DNA from: Candidatus Proteinoplasmatales archaeon SG8-5
GTDB lineage: Archaea > Thermoplasmatota > Thermoplasmata > SG8-5
DNA: 18,383 nt
Direction: 5' to 3'
NCBI GenBank assembly: GCA_001595885.1
Contig: LSSH01000052.1
Location: 1-18,383, forward strand
The notes below the pieces were generated by a model. The model searched no databases. It was not told the origin of the DNA and saw only the letters and a program-made list of their open reading frames with translations. Positions 1-6,438 of the stretch are shown piece by piece. Position 1 is the first letter of the stretch; every line of letters starts with the position of its first letter. The position numbers and the translations under genes were made by a program.

Positions 1-1242
1 GGCCTTTGCCAGATATCTTGAGTGTTCGTATTCATCAGGGTCCAACCGGATGGCCGTGTCCTTCAACCGCGTTGCGAAGGCGTCAATATCCGCCTTCGGG
101 TAACCCATCCTCCCCGGGTCTGCCCCATTGGCCAGGAGAAAGAGGAGGACGCCAAGGCATTTGGTGCATCTGCCGCACGGGATTATATCGTCACCTTCGA
201 AGTGGCACGAATGGCACGAGCGCTGGCTCTCGGCCACCTCTGGGTATTTGGACGTCAATATCCTCTCAACCACAAGACCCGAAATCGACCGCACCGCGCT
301 CCACTGGCGCATGCCCGGCATCCTGCCCGCGTACCAATCCGCCATTCTGGCGTCGAAGTCCTGGTGCTGGTCGTAGATGCCGAAATAATGCCTGATACCC
401 CTTAACGTCCACTCGCCGCGAGGGTCGTCGAACTCGCTGCCGATGAGGAGGTTGCCTATTCGCCGCTCAGCGAAGACCGGCAGGAGCATGAAGACGTAGA
501 CCGGGAATATGCACAGCCTGATCGGGTATGTGTCCCCCGGTATACGCCTGTGCGCGTAGTTCACGATTCGCAGATTGTCCAGCATGAAGGTGTAAAAGCG
601 GTCGACGTTGGTCCACACGCGGCCGGTATTAGGTTCTGTTCGCGAGTGCCAGCGATATGCGGTCAGCGCGGTCCTCCAGTGCCCGCCGCTCTCGTTCACG
701 TAAAGTGGGTGGGCCTCCGCCCCGGCCTCCTTCAGCATCGAATACGTGAGCAGGGCCTCCTTGCCGCCGCTGGAAAGTATGCCGCATTTATTTTTGTCGA
801 ACGCATCGACCAGCAGGTTGTCTTTGCTGACATTTTTAACCCGCATCTTCGCCAAGGGCCGCGCATTCTCCTCGGTCACCTCATCATCCTTGGGGAGGGA
901 TTTTTCGTCCAGATGCCGGGTTCTCCGCCTCACCAACTTGTTGACGAAAATGTCTTTCGAGAACACGTCCAGTAAGTCATTAAGGAGGTCCAGGTCGGAT
1001 TCTGAAATCTCGAAATCAAGCCTTATCTCGTCGGCGAACAGGCCGTAATTGAGCAAGGGCATGGTCGTGGCCAGCCTGTAGAGGGGGAGATATTTTTCAA
1101 GAGCCTGGCCTTCATAACTTATCTGGAGCTCGAAGCCGGATTCGGTACCGTCCAGGTGCGTGAGCGTCACCTTGGACGTGACGCGTTTGCCGTCGATACA
1201 CGGTTCGCCGAGAATGATGGATCCGAGGCAGCGGAGGTCCAA
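1..1242 (-). CDS. MurL-like PP-loop (ATP pyrophosphatase-like) protein, C-terminus cut by window edge
   Basis: An uninterrupted minus-strand frame runs from 1242 off the left edge (414 codons visible). It has no ATG near its beginning. I chose TTG at 1242-1240, one base after the stop of the upstream gene and preceded by GAGGGG. Residues 155-162 (ILSSGGKE) resemble the PP-loop ATP-binding motif of adenine nucleotide alpha-hydrolase-like enzymes. Other landmarks are IGNLLIGSEFDD (262-273), a DQHQ segment (291-294) and a cysteine cluster C343-x2-C346 ... C356-x2-C359-x2-C362 (PCGRCTKC), probably a metal site. This order (N-terminal beta-rich domain, PP-loop, SE/NE motif, CGxCxKC) resembles bacterial MurL, which epimerises the terminal glutamate of UDP-MurNAc-L-Ala-L-Glu using ATP. 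The assignment is from memory of the family, not from alignment. The natural substrate in an archaeon without peptidoglycan is unknown. Another PP-loop enzyme of unknown function remains possible. Confidence 0.75.
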   Translation of the reverse strand, partial: MDLRCLGSIILGEPCIDGKRVTSKVTLTHLDGTESGFELQISYEGQALEKYLPLYRLATTMPLLNYGLFADEIRLDFEISESDLDLLNDLLDVFSKDIFVNKLVRRRTRHLDEKSLPKDDEVTEENARPLAKMRVKNVSKDNLLVDAFDKNKCGILSSGGKEALLTYSMLKEAGAEAHPLYVNESGGHWRTALTAYRWHSRTEPNTGRVWTNVDRFYTFMLDNLRIVNYAHRRIPGDTYPIRLCIFPVYVFMLLPVFAERRIGNLLIGSEFDDPRGEWTLRGIRHYFGIYDQHQDFDARMADWYAGRMPGMRQWSAVRSISGLVVERILTSKYPEVAESQRSCHSCHFEGDDIIPCGRCTKCLGVLLFLLANGADPGRMGYPKADIDAFATRLKDTAIRLDPDEYEHSRYLAKA

Positions 1243-1243
1243 C

Positions 1244-2323
1244 TCAACCCCTCTTGAGATGAGGGGCCAGCGCCTCCACAAGTTTGCCAGCGCCCTGAAG
1301 CAATACATCCGTGGCCGGAAGGCCGGTCTCCCTTTCCAGCTCCGCTGCGACGGCCGGGATTTCAGAGACCGGTATGCCCTCATGGTTTATCGCGACGGCT
1401 ATGACGGGTTTCCCGCCAATGAACTCGACAGCCCTTATCTGCACGTCGAGCGGGTGAAGTGGGTATCCAGGGAAGCCGTCGTACTCCTTCCTCGCGGGCG
1501 GGTGCTGCATTATCACGACGTCCGGGCGACCGGCGGCCAGTATCTCGAAGCCTCCCGGGTAGGCCGGGTTCATCAGGCTGCCCTGCCCCTCGATTATGAT
1601 CACGTCCGGCCTTTTCCCGGACCATGCTGACCACACAGCATGTTCTATCTCGCCCGCCACGAAATCGTTCACCAGCGAGTCCATGATGACGCAGTATTCC
1701 GCCCCCTGCATCCAGGATGTCTGGCCCGTGCCGACCACCTCGGCCCTTGTCCCCGCGTCGTTCAGTGCGTCGCAGAGCACCCACGCCGTGGTCCGCTTGC
1801 CAAGGGCCGAATCCGTGCCGAGGAGGGGGACCTTCAGCGCTCCGACCTCCTCGATCTTGCCTGAGAAAAAATGGAGCTCGCTCCTCGGCGGGGGCTTTCG
1901 CACATCCCGTATCAACAATTCCTTGCTCTTTGCCAGGGCGGCCAATTCCGGGTCCTCAGAGAGGAAGTCGTGGGCTCCCGAATCCACGTTCAGCCCGAGC
2001 TCGAGGGCCCTGCGCGCGGCCTTGCGGGTGGCATCGCTAATACGACCGCCGTCGGGGGTTATGCCGTTGACGAAGTGGGTGACCTTGTCACCTTTTCTGG
2101 ACAACACCTCTATGGCCCCGTCGAGATCCTGGAATATCGGTATTCCGCAGTCCTTCCCGTCCAGGACCCCGCCGGCGTCCCTTCCGGCGAGTCTGGAATC
2201 CACGACCGCGAGAACGCGATAACGGCGCGTGCGCCTAACGAGGCCGTGGGCGGTCTTCCCGTTGGTGGTGTTGAAGAAGCCCTCGCAGTAGACTATGGCA
2301 TTGCCATCGATGGGGTCTGGCAT
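1244..2323 (-). CDS. DUF1611 family P-loop protein (DgcN-like)
   Basis: The protein has 359 residues. Residues about 9-165 look like a Rossmann-like N-terminal domain with a DSGAHDFL segment (114-121). Residues about 165-355 form a P-loop-like domain with GTDSALGKRTT (169-179) and a hydrophobic strand ending in EGQGSL (245-250), reminiscent of Walker A and B elements. This architecture and length match DUF1611. A bacterial member, DgcN, has been described as a D-glutamate N-acetyltransferase, and other members sit beside L-Ala-D/L-Glu epimerases. That background comes from the literature as I recall it, and the activity here is inferred. The ATG overlaps the stop of the upstream PLP-enzyme gene (TGATG at 2325-2321), and the downstream MurL-like gene starts one base after its own stop, so translation is probably coupled. 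Confidence 0.85.
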   Translation of the reverse strand: MPDPIDGNAIVYCEGFFNTTNGKTAHGLVRRTRRYRVLAVVDSRLAGRDAGGVLDGKDCGIPIFQDLDGAIEVLSRKGDKVTHFVNGITPDGGRISDATRKAARRALELGLNVDSGAHDFLSEDPELAALAKSKELLIRDVRKPPPRSELHFFSGKIEEVGALKVPLLGTDSALGKRTTAWVLCDALNDAGTRAEVVGTGQTSWMQGAEYCVIMDSLVNDFVAGEIEHAVWSAWSGKRPDVIIIEGQGSLMNPAYPGGFEILAAGRPDVVIMQHPPARKEYDGFPGYPLHPLDVQIRAVEFIGGKPVIAVAINHEGIPVSEIPAVAAELERETGLPATDVLLQGAGKLVEALAPHLKRG

Positions 2324-3456
2324 CAGCTCTTCCTCCCGGTCAGTATGACGACATACCTGTCACCGGGCAGTTGATGCTTCGCATGTCCGTCCAGCAGTGC
2401 GATGAGCCCCGCGGTCGAGGCGGGTAGGACGTTCATGCCCTCCTTCTCCCGTATCAGCTTGGCGTACTTCAGCATGGACTTGTCGCTGGCGTTGGCTGCC
2501 CAGCCCCCCGAGCCCCGGATCGCGTCAAGGGCCATGTCACCGTCTATCGAATGCCAGTTGATGAGCGGCTCGTTGACCGTGGTCTCCCTGATGACCTCCG
2601 GTTTGAGGTCCTCGCAGGTATCCTTGTTCTTTATGTACGCCTGTACGATTGGATTTTTACCGAAGGAGGAACCCGCCACTATCTTTGGGATCTTGGATGT
2701 CTTGCCGCGTCTGTAGAGCCTCACGAACCCCTTGTATATGCCCGCGAGGGTGGTGCCGTTGGATACGGGAGCGGCCACGACGGCGGGGGCGTCCCTCAGC
2801 TCGTCATATATCTCGAATGCTATCTGGCCGTAGGCTCTCAGTTGGATATTCGTGTTGGCGCCTCCCGGATTGGCGTCATACAGCTCTTCCTTCTCAGCCG
2901 TCCTTACTGAGTGCGACACGGCCTCCTCGTAATCACCGGGCACGCGTTTAATCACGGCCCCCAGTTCCTCGATCTCCCTCACCCTCTTGGTGTGATAGTT
3001 CTCCGGGATGATGATTATACACTTCAATCCGGCGATGGATGCCGCCAAGGCCACGGCGGCCCCGTAGTTCCCGCAGGTCGCCACGGTGATGGTGTCATAG
3101 CCGCGGCGGAGTGCGTCCAGAGCCTGTGCGAAGGCAATCCGGTCCTTCTGGGTGCCGGTGGGGTTCCCCCCGTCGAACTTCAGATATATCTGCCTGAAGC
3201 CGACCTCGTGCTCGATGTTCCTGGCCCTGGCCATGTTCGTGTCGCCGATCTCCGAGTCAGTGATGTCCTCGAATGCCTCCAGCCTCTCGTCAAGGTGGAT
3301 AGATGGGTCCGCGGCTATCTTCCTCTGGTCCTCGAGGTCGGACTGGATAATGGGATGGTACGGGCTGGCGCCGTCCAAAAGAGACAAAGGCTCGATGACC
3401 TCCCCCTTCTCTCCGTTGCGCTTTTCCTTTGAATTATCAGTTTCCTGCCCGGACAT
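2323..3456 (-). CDS. Threonine-synthase-like PLP-dependent enzyme (fold type II)
   Basis: The protein has 377 residues from the chosen ATG at 3456, which has GGAAGGT nine bases upstream. An in-frame ATG at 3483 would add nine residues but lacks this site. The motif GGNPTGTQKDR carries the presumed Schiff-base lysine (K104). ATCGNYGAA follows (about 126-134), with a SNGTTLAG loop further on that is likely to bind the PLP phosphate, and the C-terminal LTGRKS resembles threonine synthases. The family also includes cysteate synthase, diaminopropionate ammonia-lyase and OrtB-like proteins, so the substrate cannot be fixed. It is the first gene of a three-gene operon with the DUF1611 and MurL-like genes, which makes a role in a dedicated amino-acid pathway more likely than housekeeping threonine synthesis. 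Confidence 0.85.
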   Translation of the reverse strand: MSGQETDNSKEKRNGEKGEVIEPLSLLDGASPYHPIIQSDLEDQRKIAADPSIHLDERLEAFEDITDSEIGDTNMARARNIEHEVGFRQIYLKFDGGNPTGTQKDRIAFAQALDALRRGYDTITVATCGNYGAAVALAASIAGLKCIIIIPENYHTKRVREIEELGAVIKRVPGDYEEAVSHSVRTAEKEELYDANPGGANTNIQLRAYGQIAFEIYDELRDAPAVVAAPVSNGTTLAGIYKGFVRLYRRGKTSKIPKIVAGSSFGKNPIVQAYIKNKDTCEDLKPEVIRETTVNEPLINWHSIDGDMALDAIRGSGGWAANASDKSMLKYAKLIREKEGMNVLPASTAGLIALLDGHAKHQLPGDRYVVILTGRKS

Positions 3457-3500
3457 CTTGTGATTACCTTCCCTGGGTAACATTTAACATATCGCTTTAG

Positions 3501-3515
3501 GATATTTAAAGATAT
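3501..3515. promoter_or_regulatory. Nearly palindromic TATA element between divergent genes
   Basis: GATATTTAAAGATAT reads as a TATA-like box on both strands. On the minus strand it would place a start site near 3480, about 24 bases upstream of the PLP-enzyme ATG. On the plus strand it would place one near 3530, about 20 bases upstream of the GNAT ATG. It is the only AT-rich segment between the two genes. Confidence 0.55.
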
Positions 3516-3553
3516 TGAGAAATCCTTATTATCGACACGTTGTTGGTCGCAGC

Positions 3554-4507
3554 ATGCCCCAGACCGAATACCGCCACCCGTCAGAAGCGGACATCGAGGC
3601 GGTCAACGACGTACTGAACAGGTCGGAGAGGGAAATCCCTCTTCACAGGGACGAAACCGTATCTGAAACGAGCCAATACACCTTTGAGGAGGATGATTAT
3701 GACCCGAAGGGTTTCCTTCTGGCCGTGGTGGGGGACGAGGTGGTCGGCTACGGCGGCTCTCACGTGAACGACCACAGGATCAAAGCTGGCAAGAACGATG
3801 CCTGGATCACCGTCGAGGTAGCGCCGGAGCACAGGGGCAAGGACATCGAGCGGCATCTAATGGGCTTCGGCCTGGAATATCTGAGGTCACGCAAAGTCGC
3901 CACCGCCCATCGGTGGTGCGTGGGCACGGAAGGCTGGCGTCATGAGCTTTCAAAGGACTTCGGTTTTCACGACAACCGGCATTTCTTCACGTTGGTATGG
4001 ACGGGCGATGAAGGGCCGGCCCTATTGGCGCTGCCGGCCGGCTTCGGGTTCGCGGAGGCCATTTTCAGGGAAGCCAGTGATGAGGAGGTCATCGCGTTTG
4101 CCACTGCGATGAACCAGGCATTTGCCGACCACTACAACTTCGCGCCTCGCCCGCCCGAGTCGTTCCTCAAGTGGCGGGAGACGGACGAGAACATATCCAG
4201 ATTGAGCTGGGTCAGCGACGGGGACAGGGTCGTGGGGGTGTGCATGTGCGCGGAGAGCGTACCTTACAACAAGGAAAACGACACCAAGGTTGGTTGGGCG
4301 AACGTACTGGGCGTGGTGGAATCCCACAGGAAAAGGGGCATCGGCCGCGCGCTGCTCTCCGAAGGAATGAAGTGGCTGTCGGATCGCGGGATGGACACCA
4401 TCTATCTACGTCTGGACGCGGAGAACCGCGGTGCATTGGACCTCTACACAAACCTGGGGTTCAAGGTCCATTCGGAGAGCATCGGATACGTATTGGAGCT
4501 GGATTGA
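3554..4507 (+). CDS. Tandem-domain GNAT N-acetyltransferase
   Basis: The protein has 317 residues from ATG at 3554. The frame could begin at TTG 3515, but that codon lies inside the TATA element, so I reject it. Two GNAT domains are visible. The N-terminal one has VEVAPEHRGKDIERHL, where the acetyl-CoA loop is degenerate (RGKDIE instead of RGxGxG/A). The C-terminal one has GVVESHRKRGIGRALL, an intact pyrophosphate-binding loop, followed by YLRLDAENRGALDLYTNLGF, the usual C-terminal GNAT signature. The layout resembles mycothiol-synthase-like double GNATs, in which usually one half is catalytic. The acceptor substrate cannot be read from the sequence. It is divergent from the PLP/DUF1611/MurL-like operon and may share its promoter element, so a functional link is possible but unproven. 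Confidence 0.85.
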   Translation: MPQTEYRHPSEADIEAVNDVLNRSEREIPLHRDETVSETSQYTFEEDDYDPKGFLLAVVGDEVVGYGGSHVNDHRIKAGKNDAWITVEVAPEHRGKDIERHLMGFGLEYLRSRKVATAHRWCVGTEGWRHELSKDFGFHDNRHFFTLVWTGDEGPALLALPAGFGFAEAIFREASDEEVIAFATAMNQAFADHYNFAPRPPESFLKWRETDENISRLSWVSDGDRVVGVCMCAESVPYNKENDTKVGWANVLGVVESHRKRGIGRALLSEGMKWLSDRGMDTIYLRLDAENRGALDLYTNLGFKVHSESIGYVLELD

Positions 4508-4514
4508 GACCAAA

Positions 4515-4527
4515 GATTTTTAATACT
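4515..4527 (+). promoter_or_regulatory. TATA box of the GT2 gene
   Basis: The AT-rich GATTTTTAATACT lies between the GNAT stop and the glycosyltransferase ATG. Its centre is about 25 bases upstream of that ATG, the spacing expected for a leaderless archaeal transcript. No ribosome binding site precedes the ATG. Confidence 0.5.
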
Positions 4528-4545
4528 GCCTTCAATCCAGCAAGC

Positions 4546-5244
4546 ATGCCCGAGGCATTGAAGGTCTCAGTCATCGTCCCCACCATGAACGAGGAGGAGA
4601 GCATCGGCAAGGTCATGGACGAGATCAACGCCGCGCTGGAACCCGTCGGCGCGTACGAGGTTTTGGTCGTGGACACCAGCTCCAAGGACAGGACGAGGGA
4701 GATAGCCAAGAGCAAGGGAGCGCGAATCATCGACGAGCCCAGGCGCGGTTACGGCCGCGCCTACAAGACCGGCTTCGCGGAGGCGAAGGGAGAATACCTG
4801 GCCACGCTCGACGCGGATTGCACGTACCCGGCAGCGGACATCCCCAAGTTCATCAAGGTCCTTGAGACCCAAGACGTGGATTTCATCTCCTGCGACCGCC
4901 TGACGACCCTGGATAAGGGCGTGATGAACTCGAAGCACCGCTTCGGCAACTGGATGCTCAAGACGACGACCAACATCCTGTTCTCGATGAAGATTGCGGA
5001 CTCGCAGACCGGCATGTGGGTGTTCCGCAGGTCGGTCCTCCCGAAGTTCGAGCTGACCAGCGACAGGATGGCACTATCCGAGGAGATAAAGATCGAGGCG
5101 CACAAGCACTGCCGGTTCAGGGAGATGCCCATCAAGTACAGCCCCCGGGTCGGAGAGGTCAAGCTCAACACCTGGCAGGACGGCTTCGGCAACCTGATGT
5201 TCCTGTTCAGGAAGAAGTTCGGCAGGGCCAAGCCCGAATCCTGA
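4546..5244 (+). CDS. Family 2 glycosyltransferase, dolichol-phosphate mannose/glucose synthase type
   Basis: The protein has 232 residues from ATG at 4546. The frame is open much further upstream only because it runs through the GNAT gene out of frame. The N-terminus VSVIVPTMNEEESI (7-20) is the classic GT-A/GT2 opening. VVDTSSKDRT (41-50) corresponds to the first nucleotide-binding Asp region, LDADCTYP (88-95) is the DxD-like metal site, and ADSQTGMWVFRR (151-162) matches the acceptor region of polyprenyl-phosphate hexose synthases. There are no transmembrane helices, so it is a short DPM1-like soluble or peripheral form. It probably transfers a sugar from a nucleotide donor to dolichyl phosphate on the cytoplasmic face for glycan or glycolipid assembly. 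The convergent neighbour UppP, which recycles the lipid carrier, fits this. Donor sugar unknown. Confidence 0.88.
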   Translation: MPEALKVSVIVPTMNEEESIGKVMDEINAALEPVGAYEVLVVDTSSKDRTREIAKSKGARIIDEPRRGYGRAYKTGFAEAKGEYLATLDADCTYPAADIPKFIKVLETQDVDFISCDRLTTLDKGVMNSKHRFGNWMLKTTTNILFSMKIADSQTGMWVFRRSVLPKFELTSDRMALSEEIKIEAHKHCRFREMPIKYSPRVGEVKLNTWQDGFGNLMFLFRKKFGRAKPES

Positions 5245-5305
5245 TAGTTTGATTCTGTTTGGATAATGAATTGCCATTCAGGAAATGACTTAAGATTCCA
5301 TCCAA

Positions 5306-6088
5306 TTATATCCAAAGAAGTATCGGTATTATTACTGCCAATCCCCCGAAGAATATGCAGAACTTAGAGAAATCGATATCACGGGCAAGCCTGACCAGGC
5401 CGCCCATGGTGAGATAACCGAACACGAATGCGAAGAACGCCGCGATGAAGAACAGTCCGAGCCCAATCGATGCAACCTCACCGAACACGAGGAAGTATGC
5501 CGAGGCCGCGATGGACACCGGCACCGCGAGTAAGAAAGAGAACACAAGCGCCTGCCTCTTCTCGAAGCCGCGGATGAGAAGTGTTCCGACTGTCATGCCG
5601 GACCGGGAAACGCCAGGCAGGACGGCAAATGCTTGTACAACGCCCAAAAGAACGTGGTCGGGCAATGCCCCGCCGGAGATGGGCCTGAAGGCCTTCGTCC
5701 TTGCACCCCGCAAAATCAAACCGGTGATCACCAAAACGATACCGATGAACAGGGTGATGCTCAATCCCGTCCAAACCTCGTTCTCGAATGTCTCCTCCAG
5801 TATAAAGACCAAGGGAAGCGCGACCGCCAGTGAGGTCGCGGTGGTGGTCCAATAGAACCTGGACGAGGTCTTGTTCTTCCGCATCTCAAGGAGCTGCCTA
5901 GGATAACGCGCAATGACGGCAAGCCCCGTGCCGATGTGCACGGCCAGGCCCAGGGTAATGGCCAGCCCGACGTCGATCGCCAGGAAGTCGACCATAACGA
6001 TGGTCGTCTGCCCGGAGCTTGATACGGGGAACCACTCAAGGATGCCCTGAAGCATTCCTATGAAGGCTGCCGTGGACCAATCGAGCAT
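5306..6088 (-). CDS. uppP: Undecaprenyl-diphosphatase-like (UppP/BacA) membrane phosphatase
   Basis: The protein has 260 residues, close to the usual family length, and is hydrophobic throughout with about eight predicted membrane segments. Two hallmark motifs are present: QGILEWFPVSSSGQ (14-27), matching the (E/Q)xxxE plus PVSSSG motif, and PGVSRSGMT (158-166), which carries the catalytic arginine. The histidine that follows SSSG in bacterial BacA is Gln27 here, and the first glutamate of ExxxE is Gln14. In archaea such proteins probably dephosphorylate polyprenyl diphosphate to regenerate the lipid sugar carrier, consistent with the GT2 gene ending 61 bases away. ATG at 6088 lies about 24 bases from a TATA box (6109-6115), suggesting a leaderless mRNA. 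Confidence 0.92.
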   Translation of the reverse strand: MLDWSTAAFIGMLQGILEWFPVSSSGQTTIVMVDFLAIDVGLAITLGLAVHIGTGLAVIARYPRQLLEMRKNKTSSRFYWTTTATSLAVALPLVFILEETFENEVWTGLSITLFIGIVLVITGLILRGARTKAFRPISGGALPDHVLLGVVQAFAVLPGVSRSGMTVGTLLIRGFEKRQALVFSFLLAVPVSIAASAYFLVFGEVASIGLGLFFIAAFFAFVFGYLTMGGLVRLARDIDFSKFCIFFGGLAVIIPILLWI

Positions 6089-6108
6089 AGGCTGTGATTC
6101 GCGTACTC

Positions 6109-6115
6109 TTTAAAA
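6109..6115 (-). promoter_or_regulatory. TATA box of uppP
   Basis: On the minus strand this reads TTTTAAA (or a close variant) in an otherwise GC-rich spacer. It is centred about 24 bases upstream of the uppP ATG, which indicates a leaderless transcript. Confidence 0.5.
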
Positions 6116-6119
6116 TGAT

Positions 6120-6311
6120 TTTGGAGACGACCACTAGAATGACCCAGAACCCTGCAGCATGCCCCGTCTGATTACAAACAATCTACGTACGAGAGGGCGG
6201 GGTCGCCCCTCCGATGATGCTTCGGGTGACAAACACCAATTGCATGAATCAATCCAAGCCCTGCCTGTGAGGGCAGGGTATTGGGCCTAACCGATATCAC
6301 AGGGCCCTTTT
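6120..6311. other. Non-coding spacer with GC-rich hairpins (possible structured RNA)
   Basis: No convincing ORF lies between uppP and the tRNA gene. Two clear hairpins are visible. One is GAGGGCG/CGCCCCTC at 6193-6211 with one bulged C and a GGGT loop. The other is CCCTGCC/GGCAGGG at 6259-6278 with a six-base loop. A weaker CCGA/TCGG stem lies at 6211-6225. The ten bases CTGATTACAA at 6168-6177 repeat exactly inside the tRNA gene (6356-6365). This may be a small RNA, a run of terminators or chance structure. I recognise no known RNA family. Confidence 0.3.
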
Positions 6312-6314
6312 GAG

Positions 6315-6319
6315 AAAAA
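6315..6319 (-). terminator. Oligo-T terminator of tRNA-Thr
   Basis: On the minus strand a run of five T residues begins six bases after the tRNA 3' end. This is the typical archaeal oligo-U termination signal. A GGGCCC palindrome follows it. Confidence 0.5.
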
Positions 6320-6324
6320 TGTAG

Positions 6325-6398
6325 AGCCACTGGAGAGATTTGAACTCCCGACCTGCTGATTACAAGTCAGCCGCTCAACCGGGCTAAGCTACAGTGGC
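6325..6398 (-). tRNA. tRNA-Thr (anticodon UGU)
   Basis: Read on the minus strand, the sequence folds as a full cloverleaf of 74 bases including discriminator U73. The acceptor stem is GCCACTG/CAGTGGC. The D arm is GCTT/GAGC. The anticodon arm is GCTGA-CTTGTAA-TCAGC with anticodon TGT. The variable loop is AGGTC, and the T arm is GGGAG-TTCAAAT-CTCTC with one G-U pair. No CCA is encoded and no intron is present. A weak TATA-like TAATAATGG lies around 6421-6430, about 27 bases upstream. Confidence 0.96.
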
Positions 6399-6438
6399 AG
6401 CCTAACACCCAGCATTATTCACCATTATTAGCATTTTC

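Noticed and set aside
6..1048. Several plus-strand reading frames of 80-141 codons at the left edge
   Set aside because: They are antisense to the continuous minus-strand MurL-like frame, show no family motifs and have Arg/Pro-rich composition typical of shadow frames in GC-rich DNA.
3457..3483. Earlier ATG for the PLP enzyme at 3483
   Set aside because: It has no ribosome binding site, whereas GGAAGGT sits at good distance before the ATG at 3456.
4171..4545. An upstream extension of the glycosyltransferase frame
   Set aside because: It overlaps the C-terminal GNAT domain in another frame. The conserved GT2 N-terminus and the TATA box both place the start at 4546.
6161..6202. Possible second, degenerate tRNA or C/D-box guide RNA
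   Set aside because: Only ten bases match the tRNA. No acceptor, D or T arms can be drawn, and the C-box-like ATGATGC (6214-6220) is imperfect without a properly placed D box, so I list it only as possible structure.
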